Shown here piece by piece: positions 29,401 through 38,836 of a stretch of DNA of 50,355 nucleotides. Position numbers and translations under genes: made by a program. The stretch comes from Paracoccaceae bacterium (GTDB lineage Bacteria; Pseudomonadota; Alphaproteobacteria; Rhodobacterales; Rhodobacteraceae): positions 1-50,355 of the forward strand of contig JANQRL010000005.1 of the NCBI GenBank assembly GCA_028284605.1, given 5' to 3'. Below the pieces are notes generated by a model, which worked only from the letters and a program-made list of their open reading frames with translations, searched no databases and was not told where the DNA came from. Within the stretch, counting starts at the first letter, position 1. Each line of letters begins with the position of its first letter.

Positions 29401-29623
29401 GGTGAATCTGAACTTCTTCACCCGCGAGGCGGTCTATGGCGCGCCCTCGACGCAATGGTGGACGGAACTCTCCAGCGCCATCGCGGGCGGGCTGGTGATC
29501 GCCACGCTGCTGACGCTGGTGTTGACCCCGGCGATGCTGATGCTCGGGGAACGCCGCGCCACCCGTGCCCAACCCACTCCCGCAGGCAAGTCGGAGCCGG
29601 ACCTGGGCGGCGCCTCGGCGTAG
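26474..29623 (+). CDS. RND-family efflux pump, inner-membrane permease
   Basis: 1049 residues, the usual length for HAE1/AcrB-type pumps, with 12 predicted helices and two large periplasmic loops (about 35-335 and 560-870). The TM4 region reads LVVGMLVDGAIVTTE: the first proton-relay aspartate of AcrB (D407) is kept but D408 is glycine. In TM10, GIVVNNNIVLID has asparagine where AcrB has lysine K940. Such changes are common in alphaproteobacterial RND pumps, so the protein is probably active. Substrates cannot be predicted. It is translationally coupled to the adaptor. Confidence 0.92.
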   Translation: MRALIDAAFRRSRVVVMALVMILAVGAYAYISIPKEANPEVPLPLVYVSTGLDGISPTDAERLLLEPMEAEFGAIADLQKMSSDAVEGFASVQLEFEAGGDIDEALDKVREAADRVEGELPANANEIRITEINTALFPIITAVLSGPVPERTLNQLAEDMREALEGLPGVLEVEIGGARDEFLEVLIDPTVFQTYNLSFEEVIGQLRRNNQLIAAGAIETGGGRIVLKVPGLIEGLEDVLSMPIKVRDDTVITFEDVATVRRAFEDPTGFARIDGQPALALEVTKRSGANIIDTVAEVRTTVAALRADWPDSVEVTYLQDQSELVDTLLSDLEANVIAAVILVMIVIVFALGLRSAILVGLAIPGAFLAGVTALWAMDYTMNIVVLFSLILVVGMLVDGAIVTTELADRQLQEGATARAAYAFAAKRMSLPIIASTATTLSVFFPLLFWSGLVGEFMKFLPITVILTLFASLFMALIFIPVVGGLIGRRQPQSARAKAALHAAEFGDPREIGGATGAYMRLLHWAVLRPGATVLLALALLIGGFSLYGQFGRGVTFFPEVEPEFMQVQVRARDNFSIWERDALVRAVEDRLLAFDEIESVYARSTMSAGQGDEETIGILQLDLIEWDERRTAAVIGEDIREAVGDIAGIDVQVQTESGGPTTGKPVNLEIRARDPATQDAAVQQALGLMAEIGGFTDVTDTRPLPGVEVSILVDREEAARFGADVSLLGQAVQLLTQGITIADYRPDDVDGTLDIRVRFPREERSLSELGNLRVPTATGLVPISNFVAFAPTERVGTIRRIDERRVVTIEANVGPGVLVNDQTLALQAALDAADLPDGVTYGFAGEAEDQVEAMTFLIGAFVAAIFLMAVILVLQFNSFYQAFIVMSAIVFSIAGVLLGLLLTGRPFGVVMGGIGVIALAGIVVNNNIVLIDTYNDLKRAGQSPLEAVLRTGAQRLRPVVLTSVTTALGLMPMVIGVNLNFFTREAVYGAPSTQWWTELSSAIAGGLVIATLLTLVLTPAMLMLGERRATRAQPTPAGKSEPDLGGASA

Positions 29624-29629
29624 TGCGGA

Positions 29630-29721
29630 ACGGCCCGTCGACGGGCCGTGTTCACGCGCTTGCGCAAGCGCGTCCGAACGCGCCGTCGACGGCGCGTAAG
29701 TAAGGCGCGTCGACGCGCCTT
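29630..29721. repeat. Array of four perfect 20-bp palindromes, 24-bp period
   Basis: Perfect 20-base palindromes start at 29630, 29654, 29678 and 29702, exactly 24 bases apart with 4-base spacers. Their centres are GTCGAC, TTGCGCAA, GTCGAC and GTCGAC. The fourth unit is identical to the fourth unit of the array at 22733-22824, and the others are close variants in the same order. It fills the gap between the convergent RND pump and hutC genes, so it could terminate or protect both transcripts. Confidence 0.88.
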
Positions 29722-29743
29722 CACGGTCGCCTGCCGGAAACCC

Positions 29744-30445
29744 CTACAGAACTGTCCGGAGCCGGTGCCCCGGGGCGAAGGCGATCCGGACCTTCGTCAC
29801 GGACGCTGCCCCGTCCCAGGTCAGCCGGTCGAGAACGAAGAGCGCCGCGCCCCGCGCGCAGCCGATCAGCCCGGCCTCCCCGGCGCTCGCTTTCGAGGCG
29901 GAAAACGCGATCTCGCCGTGGGTATAGGGCGCGTTCTCCAGCAGCCATTCGTTGCTGCTCACCCTGTCGAAGCTCTGATCGGCCGCGCCGGGCACCGCGA
30001 TGGTGTTGATCCACCTGTCTTCAAAGGCGTAGGGGCCTCCATCGGCGAGATGAAGCGCCCTGACACGCAGGAGCCCGGCCCCGGCCGGCACCCTCATCGC
30101 CCGGGCCACAGTCTCGGGCGGCGCCGCCTCGCATCGCTCCATGAGCCGGTGCGCATAGGTCCGGCCCAGCGCCTCGACCTCCTTGCGGATCACCGGGATC
30201 GCCAGCTTCGCCGTCGCGGCCGGCAGCACCGCGACACGGCTCCCCGCCTTGCGCCGCCGGTCCAGAAGACCGCGTTCGGCGACGGCGCGCAGGGCGCGGT
30301 TCACCGTGGTCCGCGCGCAGCCGAATTCGACGGCGAGATCGGCCTCGTTCGGGATCAGCTCGCCGGGGGCCCATTCCCGGGCCCGGATGCGGCGCAGCAC
30401 CTCGTCCCGCACACTCCGCCAGTCGCGCAGCGCGGGCCCGGTCAC
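29744..30445 (-). CDS. hutC: HutC, GntR-family repressor of histidine utilisation
   Basis: 233 residues. N-terminal winged helix of the GntR/HutC subfamily (about 8-75, with IPNEADLAVEFGCARTTVNR as recognition region) and a C-terminal UTRA ligand domain (about 95-230). Known HutC proteins repress hut genes and release DNA when urocanate binds. It begins with GTG overlapping the hutF stop (GTGA). A palindrome at 31830-31845 in the divergent hutF-hutI region is its likely operator. Confidence 0.92.
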   Translation of the reverse strand: MTGPALRDWRSVRDEVLRRIRAREWAPGELIPNEADLAVEFGCARTTVNRALRAVAERGLLDRRRKAGSRVAVLPAATAKLAIPVIRKEVEALGRTYAHRLMERCEAAPPETVARAMRVPAGAGLLRVRALHLADGGPYAFEDRWINTIAVPGAADQSFDRVSSNEWLLENAPYTHGEIAFSASKASAGEAGLIGCARGAALFVLDRLTWDGAASVTKVRIAFAPGHRLRTVL

Positions 30446-31806
30446 AGCGCATCCTTCAGGCCGTCCATGGCGCGGCGATAGGCGGCGGTGATCTCGTCGC
30501 GGCGGATATGGCGCCCCTCCCGGACCATGTGCCGCCCCGCCGACCAGACATCTCTCACCAGCCGGTCGTCGGCGGCGAAGATCCAGCTATCGAGGATCCG
30601 GTCCCCGTACCGCCCCGCCAGATGGACCGATCCCGCATCAAGGGCCAGCATATCGGCCCGGTATCCGGCCTCCAGCCGCCCGGTATCCCGCCCCGTCGCC
30701 CGCGCGCCACCGGCCAGCACCGCCTCGAAGAGCCGGCGGCCGGTAGAGAGGTCCCCGGAGGCCAGGGCGGCACGGCCGCGGTCGCGGAGGCGCTGGGAAT
30801 ACTCGAGCGTGCGCAGCTCTTCGGTCAGCGAGATGCGGATGTTGCTGTCGGAGCCGATGGCGATCGCACCGCCCGCGCCGAGCCAGCGCACCCCGTCGAA
30901 GATGCCGTCGCCGAGGCTGCTCTCGGTGATCGGGCAGAGCCCGGCCACAGCGCCGGTCCGAGCGAGCTGCCGGGTCTCGTCCGGGGTCATCTGGGTGCAG
31001 TGGATCAGACACCAGCGGTCGTCGAGTGCGAGATGGTCCAAGGCCCATTCAACGGGCCGCGCGTCGTATTGTGCGCGGACCTCCGCCACTTCGGCCTCCT
31101 GTTCAGCGAGATGCATGTGGATCGGGCCGGTCGGGAAGTGATCGGCACAGGCTTTCAGATCGCCGGCCGACACCGCGCGCAGGGAATGCAGGGCGACGCC
31201 CTGGCCGGCATCGTCCGGCAGCGCGGCGAGATGGGCGGCCGTTGCCTCCACCAGCGTCCCGAACCGCCCGGCATCGTTGCCGAACCGGTCCTGGCCGGGG
31301 GCCAGGGGCCGCCCGTCGCATCCGCCGAACTGATAGTGGACGGGCAGCAGGCACAGCCCGATCCCGGTGCGCGCTGTGGCCGCCACGATCCGCCCCGCCA
31401 TCTCCGCGATATCGTCATAGGGCGCGCCGCCCGGTTGGTGATGCAGGTAGTGGAACTCGGCATTGGTGGCATAGCCGGCCTCCAGCATCTCCATCTGCAC
31501 CAGCGCCGCGATGCCCTCGACATGTTCCGGCGTCAGGCTGTCGAGGAACCGGTACATCAGCCGCCGCCAGGTCCAGAAACTGTCTCTCGGATCCGGGCCG
31601 CGCGCCTCGGTCAGCCCGGCCATGGCCCGCTGGAAGGCATGGGAATGCACGTTGACCGGGGCGGGCAGCAGGATGCCCACGCCATGGCCCTCCGGCTTCA
31701 CGCCGACGGACACGGCCGCGATCCGGCCCGCCTCGCCGATCTCGACCAGGACGTCATTTGCCCAGCCGTCAGGACGCAGGGCCCGTTCCGCCCAGATATG
31801 GGCCAT
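30442..31806 (-). CDS. hutF: Formimidoylglutamate deiminase
   Basis: 454 residues, amidohydrolase family. It converts N-formimino-glutamate to N-formyl-glutamate and ammonia, the step before HutG in the five-enzyme hut pathway. Metal ligands are in VNVHSHAFQRAMAGL, in MHLAEQ and IHCTQM, and in GSDSNIRIS. AGAGG stands four bases before the ATG. It is divergent from hutI and overlaps hutC downstream. Presence of hutF together with hutG fixes the pathway as the formylglutamate route rather than direct formimino-glutamate hydrolysis. Confidence 0.94.
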   Translation of the reverse strand: MAHIWAERALRPDGWANDVLVEIGEAGRIAAVSVGVKPEGHGVGILLPAPVNVHSHAFQRAMAGLTEARGPDPRDSFWTWRRLMYRFLDSLTPEHVEGIAALVQMEMLEAGYATNAEFHYLHHQPGGAPYDDIAEMAGRIVAATARTGIGLCLLPVHYQFGGCDGRPLAPGQDRFGNDAGRFGTLVEATAAHLAALPDDAGQGVALHSLRAVSAGDLKACADHFPTGPIHMHLAEQEAEVAEVRAQYDARPVEWALDHLALDDRWCLIHCTQMTPDETRQLARTGAVAGLCPITESSLGDGIFDGVRWLGAGGAIAIGSDSNIRISLTEELRTLEYSQRLRDRGRAALASGDLSTGRRLFEAVLAGGARATGRDTGRLEAGYRADMLALDAGSVHLAGRYGDRILDSWIFAADDRLVRDVWSAGRHMVREGRHIRRDEITAAYRRAMDGLKDAL

Positions 31807-31829
31807 TTAACCTCTCGCACGTCGCCGCA

Positions 31830-31845
31830 TTATGTGCATACATAA
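31830..31845. promoter_or_regulatory. Probable HutC operator
   Basis: TTATGTGCATACATAA is an inverted repeat (TTATGT and ACATAA arms, 4-base centre) in the 79-base gap between the divergent hutF and hutI starts. It resembles AT-rich palindromes bound by GntR/HutC repressors and is placed to control both arms of the hut cluster. Confidence 0.65.
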
Positions 31846-31885
31846 AGCCACGACACCGATCCCGAACGCAAGAGATACGGGCGCA

Positions 31886-33079
31886 ATGCTGCTGACCAAC
31901 GCAACCATCGCGACGCTGGCGCGCGACGACAGCTTTGGCCTGATCGAGCGCGGCGCCGTCGCCTTGGACGGTGAGAGGATTGCCTGGGTCGGGCCGCAGG
32001 CCGAGTTGCCGGAGATCTACCGGACCGACGAAACGCAGGACATCGGTGGCCGGCTGATCACCCCTGGCCTCGTCGATTGCCACAGCCATATCGTCTTCGG
32101 CGGCCATCGGGCCCGGGAGTTCGCTTTGCGCCTTGAAGGCGCCAGCTACGAGGAGATCGCCCGCGCCGGCGGCGGGATCGTCTCCACGGTCGCAGCGACG
32201 CGGGCGGCACCCGAGGACGCGTTGCTGGCCGCGGCTCTCCGCAGGGTCGACGCGCTGATCGCCGAGGGCGTCACCCTGCTCGAAGTAAAGTCCGGATACG
32301 GGCTCGACCGGGAGACCGAACTGAAGATGCTGCGCGTGGCCCGGGCGATTGGCACCCGCCGGCCCATCGAGGTCCGCACGAGCTTCCTGGGCGCCCATGC
32401 CGTGCCGCCGGATCATACCGGGCGGGCGGATGCCTATCTCGACGAGGTCTGCCTCCCGACACTGCGCGCCGCCCATGCCGAGGGTCTGGTCGATGCGGTG
32501 GACGGGTTCTGCGAGGGCATCGCCTTCGATGCGGCGCAGATCGGGCGGGTCTTCGATACGGCGCGGAAGCTTGGCCTGCCGTTGAAACTCCATGCCGAAC
32601 AGCTTTCCCATAGCGGCGGAACCGCCCTCGCCGCCGCCCATGGCGCGCTGTCGGCGGATCACCTCGAATACGCGACCGAGGCCGATGCCCGCGCCCTGGC
32701 AGAGGCCGGGGCCGTGGCGGTGCTGCTGCCCGGCGCCTTCTACACGTTGCGCGAGACCCGGGCGCCGCCGGTGGCCGCGTTCCGCGCCCATGGCGTGCCG
32801 ATGGCTCTGGCCACCGATTGCAATCCGGGCTCGTCACCGCTGACCTCGCTGCTGCTGGCGATGAATATGGGCTGCACGCTCTTCCGGATGACCCCGCTGG
32901 AGGCGCTCCTCGGGGTGACCGCCCATGCCGCCCGCGCCCTTGGTGCGCCGGAAAGCGGCCGCCTCCGCCCCGGTGCCATCGCGGATCTCTGCCTCTGGGA
33001 TGTCGATCACCCGGCCGAGCTGGCCTACCGGATCGGTTTCAACCCGCTTCATGCGCGTATCTTCAGAGGCGCCCTGTGA
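31886..33079 (+). CDS. hutI: Imidazolonepropionase
   Basis: 397 residues, the normal length for HutI. It opens the imidazolone ring to give formimino-glutamate. Metal-binding motifs are visible: [23 protein letters not shown] and [13 protein letters not shown] 31886 gives the family N-terminus ([11 protein letters not shown]); an ATG at 31832 would overlap the operator and is less likely. The stop overlaps the GTG start of hutH (GTGA), so translation is coupled. Confidence 0.95.
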   Translation: MLLTNATIATLARDDSFGLIERGAVALDGERIAWVGPQAELPEIYRTDETQDIGGRLITPGLVDCHSHIVFGGHRAREFALRLEGASYEEIARAGGGIVSTVAATRAAPEDALLAAALRRVDALIAEGVTLLEVKSGYGLDRETELKMLRVARAIGTRRPIEVRTSFLGAHAVPPDHTGRADAYLDEVCLPTLRAAHAEGLVDAVDGFCEGIAFDAAQIGRVFDTARKLGLPLKLHAEQLSHSGGTALAAAHGALSADHLEYATEADARALAEAGAVAVLLPGAFYTLRETRAPPVAAFRAHGVPMALATDCNPGSSPLTSLLLAMNMGCTLFRMTPLEALLGVTAHAARALGAPESGRLRPGAIADLCLWDVDHPAELAYRIGFNPLHARIFRGAL

Positions 33080-34617
33080 CCGCGATCCTCACTCCCGGCG
33101 CCACCACTCTGGCGCAGCTTCGGGCGATTTGGGCGGAGGGCCGCGCCACCCGGCTCGATCCCTCCGCGCATCCCCGGATCGCCGCCGCCGCCGAAGTCGT
33201 GGCACAGGCGGCGGCGGGCGACGCGCCGGTCTACGGCGTCAATACCGGCTTCGGCAAACTGGCCAGCGTCAGGATCGCCGCCAAGGACACCGCCGCGCTG
33301 CAACGCAACCTCGTCCTGTCGCATTGCTGCGGCGTGGGCGAGCCGCTCGACATCGCCACGACCCGGCTGATGTTGGTGCTGAAGCTCCTGTCGCTGGGCC
33401 GCGGCGCCTCCGGCGTGGCGATGGAGACCGTCACCCTGCTGGAGAGGATGCTGGAGGCGGGCGTGACCCCGGTCATCCCGTCCCAGGGCTCGGTCGGCGC
33501 CTCCGGCGATCTGGCCCCGCTCGCCCATATGGCGGCGGCGATGATCGGCGCGGGCGAGGCGATCCATGGCGGCGCGCGTCTGCCAGCGGCGGAGGCCCTG
33601 GCGCGGGCCGGGCTGACCCCGGCGGTTCTCGGCCCGAAGGAGGGGCTGGCGCTGATCAACGGCACGCAGTTCTCCACCGCCTGCGCTCTGGTCGGGCTCT
33701 GGGGCGGGTGGGAGAATGCAGCGGCCAGCGTGGTCACCGGCGGGCTCTCCACCGACGCGATCATGGGGTCCACCGCGCCGCTTCGCGACGCCATCCACAC
33801 CCTGCGCGGCCATGCCGGGCAGATCGTCTTTGCGCGGGCGCAGCGGGCGCTGATGGCGGGCTCGGAGATCCGCGCCAGCCACCGCGAGGGCGACAGCCGC
33901 GTGCAGGACCCCTATTGCATCCGCTGCCAGGCCCAGGTGACAGGGGCGGCGATGGAGCTTCTCCACGTTGCCGCCCGCAGCCTGGAGATCGAGGCCAATG
34001 CGGTGACCGACAATCCCCTTGTCCTGATCGAGGAAGGCGCAATCGTCTCGGGCGGAAACTTTCACGCCGAACCGGTGGGCTTCGCCGCAGACCAGATCGC
34101 GGTGGCGCTCTCCGAGATCGGCGCCATCGCCCAGCGGCGCGTGGCGCTGATGGTGGACCCGGCCCTGTCCTACGATCTGCCGCCCTTCCTGACCCCCGAT
34201 CCGGGCCTGAACTCGGGCCTGATGATCGCCGAGGTCACCACCGCCGCGCTGATGAGCGAGAACAAGCATCTCGCCAATCCCTGCACCACCGACAGCACCC
34301 CGACCTCGGCCAATCAGGAGGACCATGTGAGCATGGCCGCCCATGCGGCGCGCCGGCTCGGACGGATGAATGCGAACCTCAACGTGATCCTCGGGGTCGA
34401 AGCGATCGGCGCCGCCCAGGGCATCGGCTTTCGCGCGCCGCTGAGAACCAGCGCACCCCTGCAAACGGTAATCGAAACCCTGCGCGCGGAGGTCCCCGAA
34501 CTGGCCGGAGACCGGTATTTGGCGCCGTCGATCGAGGCCGTGGCAGCGATGGTGGCGGAAGGCCGGCTGACCGCCCCGGTCGACCTGCCGGCCTATGTCC
34601 GGGGCGGCACGGAATGA
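33076..34617 (+). CDS. hutH: Histidine ammonia-lyase
   Basis: 513 residues. It deaminates histidine to urocanate. The MIO prosthetic group forms from A142-S143-G144 in [13 protein letters not shown]. Other family marks are [11 protein letters not shown] near the N-terminus and [14 protein letters not shown] near the C-terminus. It starts at GTG 33076, overlapping the hutI stop, and ends with an ATGA overlap to hutG. Confidence 0.96.
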   Translation: MTAILTPGATTLAQLRAIWAEGRATRLDPSAHPRIAAAAEVVAQAAAGDAPVYGVNTGFGKLASVRIAAKDTAALQRNLVLSHCCGVGEPLDIATTRLMLVLKLLSLGRGASGVAMETVTLLERMLEAGVTPVIPSQGSVGASGDLAPLAHMAAAMIGAGEAIHGGARLPAAEALARAGLTPAVLGPKEGLALINGTQFSTACALVGLWGGWENAAASVVTGGLSTDAIMGSTAPLRDAIHTLRGHAGQIVFARAQRALMAGSEIRASHREGDSRVQDPYCIRCQAQVTGAAMELLHVAARSLEIEANAVTDNPLVLIEEGAIVSGGNFHAEPVGFAADQIAVALSEIGAIAQRRVALMVDPALSYDLPPFLTPDPGLNSGLMIAEVTTAALMSENKHLANPCTTDSTPTSANQEDHVSMAAHAARRLGRMNANLNVILGVEAIGAAQGIGFRAPLRTSAPLQTVIETLRAEVPELAGDRYLAPSIEAVAAMVAEGRLTAPVDLPAYVRGGTE

Positions 34618-35399
34618 GACCGGTGGAGGTCGTCCGGGGCGACGGTCCCGTCGTCCTGGGCATGCCGCATACCGGGACCTGGCTGCCGGAGGACATCCGC
34701 ACGCGCCTCAACGACACCGGCCGCGACCTGACCGATACCGACTGGCATATCGACCGGCTCTATGACGGCCTCCTGCCCGGCGCGACTGTGGTTCGGGCCA
34801 CGTTCCACCGCTATGTGATCGATGCCAACCGCGATCCGGACGGCGCCTCGCTCTATCCCGGGCAGAACACGACCGGGCTGGTGCCGCTGACCGATTTCGA
34901 CGGGCGCGACATCTGGGCTGCACGGCCGGACACGGCGGAGGTGGCGGAGCGGCGCGCGCGCTATCATGGCGCCTATCATCATGCATTGACCGTGGAGATG
35001 GGGCGGGTGGCGGAGAGGCACGGTTTCGCCCTGCTCTACGATTGCCATTCGATCCGGTCGGAGATCCCGTTTCTGTTCCAGGGCACCCTCCCGGTTCTGA
35101 ATATCGGCACCGATGACGGGGCGACCTGCGACCCCGCGATCGAAGACCTGGTGGCAGAAATCGCGCGAGGCTCGGGGATCGACACGGCGGTGAACGGCCG
35201 CTTCAAGGGCGGCTGGACGACCCGGCACTACGGCCGGCCCGAACGGGGCTGGCACGCCATCCAGATGGAAATCGCCCAGCGCGCCTACCTGTCGCAGGAG
35301 GCGGCGCCCTGGCCCTTTGACCCGGGCAAGGCCGAGCGCCTGCGCGCCGTGCTGCACCCGATCCTCGACGCCCTTTCCCGCTGGAGACCCGACAGATGA
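34614..35399 (+). CDS. hutG: N-formylglutamate deformylase
   Basis: 261 residues. It hydrolyses N-formylglutamate to formate and glutamate, the final step of the pathway. The family motifs [20 protein letters not shown] and [11 protein letters not shown] (metal ligands) are present. Both ends overlap its neighbours by ATGA, with hutH upstream and hutU downstream, so it sits inside one tightly coupled operon. Confidence 0.93.
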   Translation: MRPVEVVRGDGPVVLGMPHTGTWLPEDIRTRLNDTGRDLTDTDWHIDRLYDGLLPGATVVRATFHRYVIDANRDPDGASLYPGQNTTGLVPLTDFDGRDIWAARPDTAEVAERRARYHGAYHHALTVEMGRVAERHGFALLYDCHSIRSEIPFLFQGTLPVLNIGTDDGATCDPAIEDLVAEIARGSGIDTAVNGRFKGGWTTRHYGRPERGWHAIQMEIAQRAYLSQEAAPWPFDPGKAERLRAVLHPILDALSRWRPDR

Positions 35400-37066
35400 C
35401 CGACCCGAGGCACAATATCCGCGACGTCTTCCCGCCGACCGGTCCGGAAATCACCGCGAGAAGCTGGCTCACCGAGGCGCCCTTGCGGATGCTGATGAAC
35501 AACCTGCACCCCGATGTCGCCGAAAACCCCCATGAGCTGGTGGTCTATGGCGGCATCGGCCGGGCAGCGCGCACCTGGGAGGATTTCGACCGGATCGTCG
35601 CGACGCTCAAGGACCTGGAGAGCGACGAGACCCTGCTGGTCCAATCCGGCAAGCCCGTGGGCGTCTTCCGCACCCATGCCGACGCCCCCCGCGTGCTGAT
35701 CGCCAATTCCAACCTCGTGCCGCACTGGGCGACCTGGGACCATTTTAACGAGTTAGATAAGCGCGGACTGGCGATGTACGGCCAGATGACCGCCGGATCC
35801 TGGATCTATATCGGCACCCAGGGCATCGTTCAGGGCACCTACGAGACCTTCAAGGAGGCGGGGCGCCAGCATTACGGCGGCGACCTGAGCGGGCGTTGGC
35901 TGCTCACCGCCGGCCTTGGCGGGATGGGCGGCGCGCAGCCCCTCGCCGCGGTGATGGCCGGGGCCTGCTGTCTGGCCGTCGAATGCGACGAGACCCGCGC
36001 CGATTTCCGCCTGCGCACCCGATATGTCGACGAAAAGACGCATGATCTCGACGAGGCGTTGGCGATGATCGGGGCCTGGACCAAGGCCGGCGCGGCGAAG
36101 TCGGTGGCGCTGATCGGGAATGCGGCCGATGTCTTCCCGGAGCTGGTCCGGCGGGGCGTGCGGCCCGATATCGTGACGGACCAGACTTCCGCCCACGACC
36201 CGCTCCACGGCTACCTGCCGCAAGGCTGGAGCCTCGCCGAGTGGCGCGCCCGGCAGGAAAGCGACCCGAAGGCGGTGGAGAGCGCCGCGCGCGCCTCGAT
36301 GAAGGTTCATGTCGCGGCGATGGTCGACTTCTGGAATGCCGGTGTGCCGGTGGTGGATTACGGCAACAACATCCGTCAGGTCGCGCTGGAGGAAGGGCTC
36401 AAGGACGCCTTCGCCTTCCCCGGCTTCGTGCCGGCCTATATCCGCCCGCTCTTCTGCCGCGGCATCGGGCCGTTCCGCTGGTGCGCGCTTTCCGGCGACC
36501 CGGAGGACATCTACCGGACCGACGCCAAGGTGAAGGAGTTGATCGACGACCCACATCTGCACACCTGGCTCGACATGGCCCGCGAGCGGATCGCCTTCCA
36601 GGGCCTGCCGGCACGGATCTGTTGGGTCGGGCTGGGGCAGCGGCACAAGCTCGGCCTCGCCTTCAACGAGATGGTGCGGACCGGCGAATTGTCGGCCCCG
36701 GTGGTGATCGGCCGAGACCATCTCGACAGCGGCTCCGTCGCCTCGCCCAACCGCGAGACCGAGGCGATGAAGGACGGCTCCGACGCGGTGAGCGACTGGC
36801 CGCTGCTCAATGCGATGCTGAACGTGGCGAGCGGTGCGACCTGGGTCTCGATCCATCACGGCGGCGGGGTCGGCATGGGGTTCTCGCAGCATTCCGGCAT
36901 GGTGATCTGCTGCGACGGGACCGGGGACGCCGACCGGCGCCTCGCGAACGTGCTCTGGAACGATCCGGCGACCGGCGTGATGCGCCATGCCGATGCGGGC
37001 TACGACATCGCGCTCGACTGCGCGCGGGAGAACGGCCTGAGCCTGCCGGGCATTCTGCGGACCTGA
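35396..37066 (+). CDS. hutU: Urocanate hydratase
   Basis: 556 residues, the standard size. It hydrates urocanate to imidazolonepropionate using tightly bound NAD+. The conserved [15 protein letters not shown] segment (about 165-180) is the dinucleotide-binding site, and [17 protein letters not shown] near residue 490 is the C-terminal signature. It is the last gene of hutI-hutH-hutG-hutU. A 6-bp hairpin (37070-37086) follows the stop but lacks a T run. Confidence 0.96.
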   Translation: MTDPRHNIRDVFPPTGPEITARSWLTEAPLRMLMNNLHPDVAENPHELVVYGGIGRAARTWEDFDRIVATLKDLESDETLLVQSGKPVGVFRTHADAPRVLIANSNLVPHWATWDHFNELDKRGLAMYGQMTAGSWIYIGTQGIVQGTYETFKEAGRQHYGGDLSGRWLLTAGLGGMGGAQPLAAVMAGACCLAVECDETRADFRLRTRYVDEKTHDLDEALAMIGAWTKAGAAKSVALIGNAADVFPELVRRGVRPDIVTDQTSAHDPLHGYLPQGWSLAEWRARQESDPKAVESAARASMKVHVAAMVDFWNAGVPVVDYGNNIRQVALEEGLKDAFAFPGFVPAYIRPLFCRGIGPFRWCALSGDPEDIYRTDAKVKELIDDPHLHTWLDMARERIAFQGLPARICWVGLGQRHKLGLAFNEMVRTGELSAPVVIGRDHLDSGSVASPNRETEAMKDGSDAVSDWPLLNAMLNVASGATWVSIHHGGGVGMGFSQHSGMVICCDGTGDADRRLANVLWNDPATGVMRHADAGYDIALDCARENGLSLPGILRT

Positions 37067-37124
37067 CGCTCCGCCGCGCTGGCGGAACATCCTATCGCCC
37101 GACCGAGATGGGCCGGGCGCGCCC

Positions 37125-38225
37125 TCACCCGGTCTTCAGCACCCCGCGCGCGATCTGGTCCGCCTCGATCGACTCGAAGAGCGCCTTGAAATTGCCCTCG
37201 CCGAATCCGTCATCGCCCTTGCGCTGGATGAACTCGAAAAAGATCGGGCCGATCACCGTGCGCGAGAAGATCTGCAGGAGTATCCGGGTCTCGCCGCCAT
37301 CCACCACGCCCTCGCCATCGATCAGGATGCCGTGCTCCGCCATCCGGTCGAGCGGCTCCTCATGGCCCGCGACGCGCTCTTTCGAGCCTGCATAATAGGT
37401 CTCCGGCGGTTTCGGCATGAAGCGGATGCCGTTGGCGGCGATGGCGTCCACGGCATCGTAGATTTCGACCTCCCTGGTCCCCACCGCGATATGCTGGATG
37501 CCCTCGCCATTGTAGCGCTTGAGATACTCGACGATCTGCCCGGTCTCGCCGCGATCCTCGTTGATCGGGATGCGGATCCGGCCGCAGGGTGACGTCAACG
37601 CACGGCTCAGCAGCCCGGTATACTTCCCCTCGATATCGAAGAACCGGATCTCGCGGAAGTTGAAGAGACGCCCGTAGAAGTCGAACCAGACATCCATATT
37701 GCCCTTGTGAACGTTGTGGGTGAGGTGATCGAGATAGGCGAAGCCGACGCCCTGGGGATGGGCCTTCGAGACCCAGTCGAACTCGGCGTTATAGGGGTTC
37801 GCCTCATAATACTGGTCGATGAAGTAGATCAGGCTGCCGCCGATACCGCGGATCGCCGGGACATCCATGGTCTTGCCGGGGCCGTCATAGGGCTCGGCCC
37901 CTTGCGCGACGGCGTGGGCGAAGGCGTGCTCGGCATCGACGACCCGCCAGGCCATGGCCGGGGCGCAAGGCCCGTGTTCGGCGACGAAGCTGCGGCCATG
38001 GCTGCCGGGCTCATCGTTCAGCACATAGGTGATATCGCCCTGCTGCCAGAGCTCGATGGCCTTCGTCTTGTGCGTCGCGGTGCGGGTGTAGCCCATCCGG
38101 GCGAAGAGGGTGCGGAGCATCTCCGGCTCGGGATGGGCGAATTCGACGAATTCGAACCCGTCGGTTCCGGCGGGGTTCTCATCTGAGATGGTGGCTTTCG
38201 GCGCGTCGTGGGGGAAGGGGCCCAT
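37125..38225 (-). CDS. hppD: 4-Hydroxyphenylpyruvate dioxygenase
   Basis: 366 residues. It converts 4-hydroxyphenylpyruvate to homogentisate in tyrosine breakdown. Two vicinal-oxygen-chelate domains are present, and the iron ligands are in LDHLTHNVHKG (His), GIQHIAVGT (His) and IFFEFIQRKGD (Glu). No other homogentisate-pathway gene is in the window. It is divergent from an Lrp/AsnC regulator with 149 bases between the starts; Lrp-type regulators next to hppD are common and usually control it. Confidence 0.95.
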   Translation of the reverse strand: MGPFPHDAPKATISDENPAGTDGFEFVEFAHPEPEMLRTLFARMGYTRTATHKTKAIELWQQGDITYVLNDEPGSHGRSFVAEHGPCAPAMAWRVVDAEHAFAHAVAQGAEPYDGPGKTMDVPAIRGIGGSLIYFIDQYYEANPYNAEFDWVSKAHPQGVGFAYLDHLTHNVHKGNMDVWFDFYGRLFNFREIRFFDIEGKYTGLLSRALTSPCGRIRIPINEDRGETGQIVEYLKRYNGEGIQHIAVGTREVEIYDAVDAIAANGIRFMPKPPETYYAGSKERVAGHEEPLDRMAEHGILIDGEGVVDGGETRILLQIFSRTVIGPIFFEFIQRKGDDGFGEGNFKALFESIEADQIARGVLKTG

Positions 38226-38374
38226 GGCTGTGGTCCTTTCTGCTCGGCGGACTCTCTCCTACTGATCGGCAGAATAGGGCCGAATGCGCGCGAATGGGGC
38301 GCGTTCTGCTTGCAAAATCGGGCGTATGACGCGAGACTTGCGCATGTTGGTACGAAGAATGGTGATTTTCCCGC

Positions 38375-38836
38375 ATGACCCTCGATGATATCGACACCAG
38401 CCTGCTGCGACTCGTGCAGAGCGACGGGCAAGCCACGGCACAGGAGCTTGGCGCGGCCCTCAACCTTTCGGCGAGCCAGGCCGGACGGCGGCGCCAGCGG
38501 CTCGAAGCCGAGGGCGTGATCACGCATTATGCCGCGCGGCTCGACCCGGGCAAGCTGGGGCTCAGCGTGCAGGCTTTTGTGCAGGTCCATCTCGGCACCC
38601 ATGGGGCGGAGACGGCGCGGGACTTCGCCCGGCTGGTGCGCACAAGACCCGAGATCGTGAGCGTCTGGACGATGACCGGCGAGGCCGATTACCTGCTCCG
38701 GGTCTGGACCGAGGATCTGGCCGGGCTGAACCGGCTGATCCACGAGGTGCTGCTGGCCCATTCCGGCGTCGCCCGGGTGCAGAGCCAGATCGTGATGGAC
38801 CAGATCAAGCAGGACGCGCCGCTGCCGATTGGGTAG
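38375..38836 (+). CDS. Lrp/AsnC-family regulator
   Basis: 153 residues. N-terminal helix-turn-helix (about 5-60, LGAALNLSASQAGRRRQRLEAEG) and C-terminal RAM ligand-binding domain (about 75-150, VWTMTGEADYLLRV). It is placed to regulate the divergent hppD gene, probably in response to tyrosine or another aromatic amino acid; that is inferred from position. I could not define an operator in the shared gap with confidence. Confidence 0.9.
   Translation: MTLDDIDTSLLRLVQSDGQATAQELGAALNLSASQAGRRRQRLEAEGVITHYAARLDPGKLGLSVQAFVQVHLGTHGAETARDFARLVRTRPEIVSVWTMTGEADYLLRVWTEDLAGLNRLIHEVLLAHSGVARVQSQIVMDQIKQDAPLPIG

Noticed and set aside
22733-29721. Palindrome arrays as a CRISPR array
   Set aside because: Units are palindromic with 4-base spacers and differ from each other; there are no cas genes.
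37070-37086. Hairpin after hutU as an intrinsic terminator
   Set aside because: Only a 6-bp stem and no T run; noted in the hutU entry but not called.
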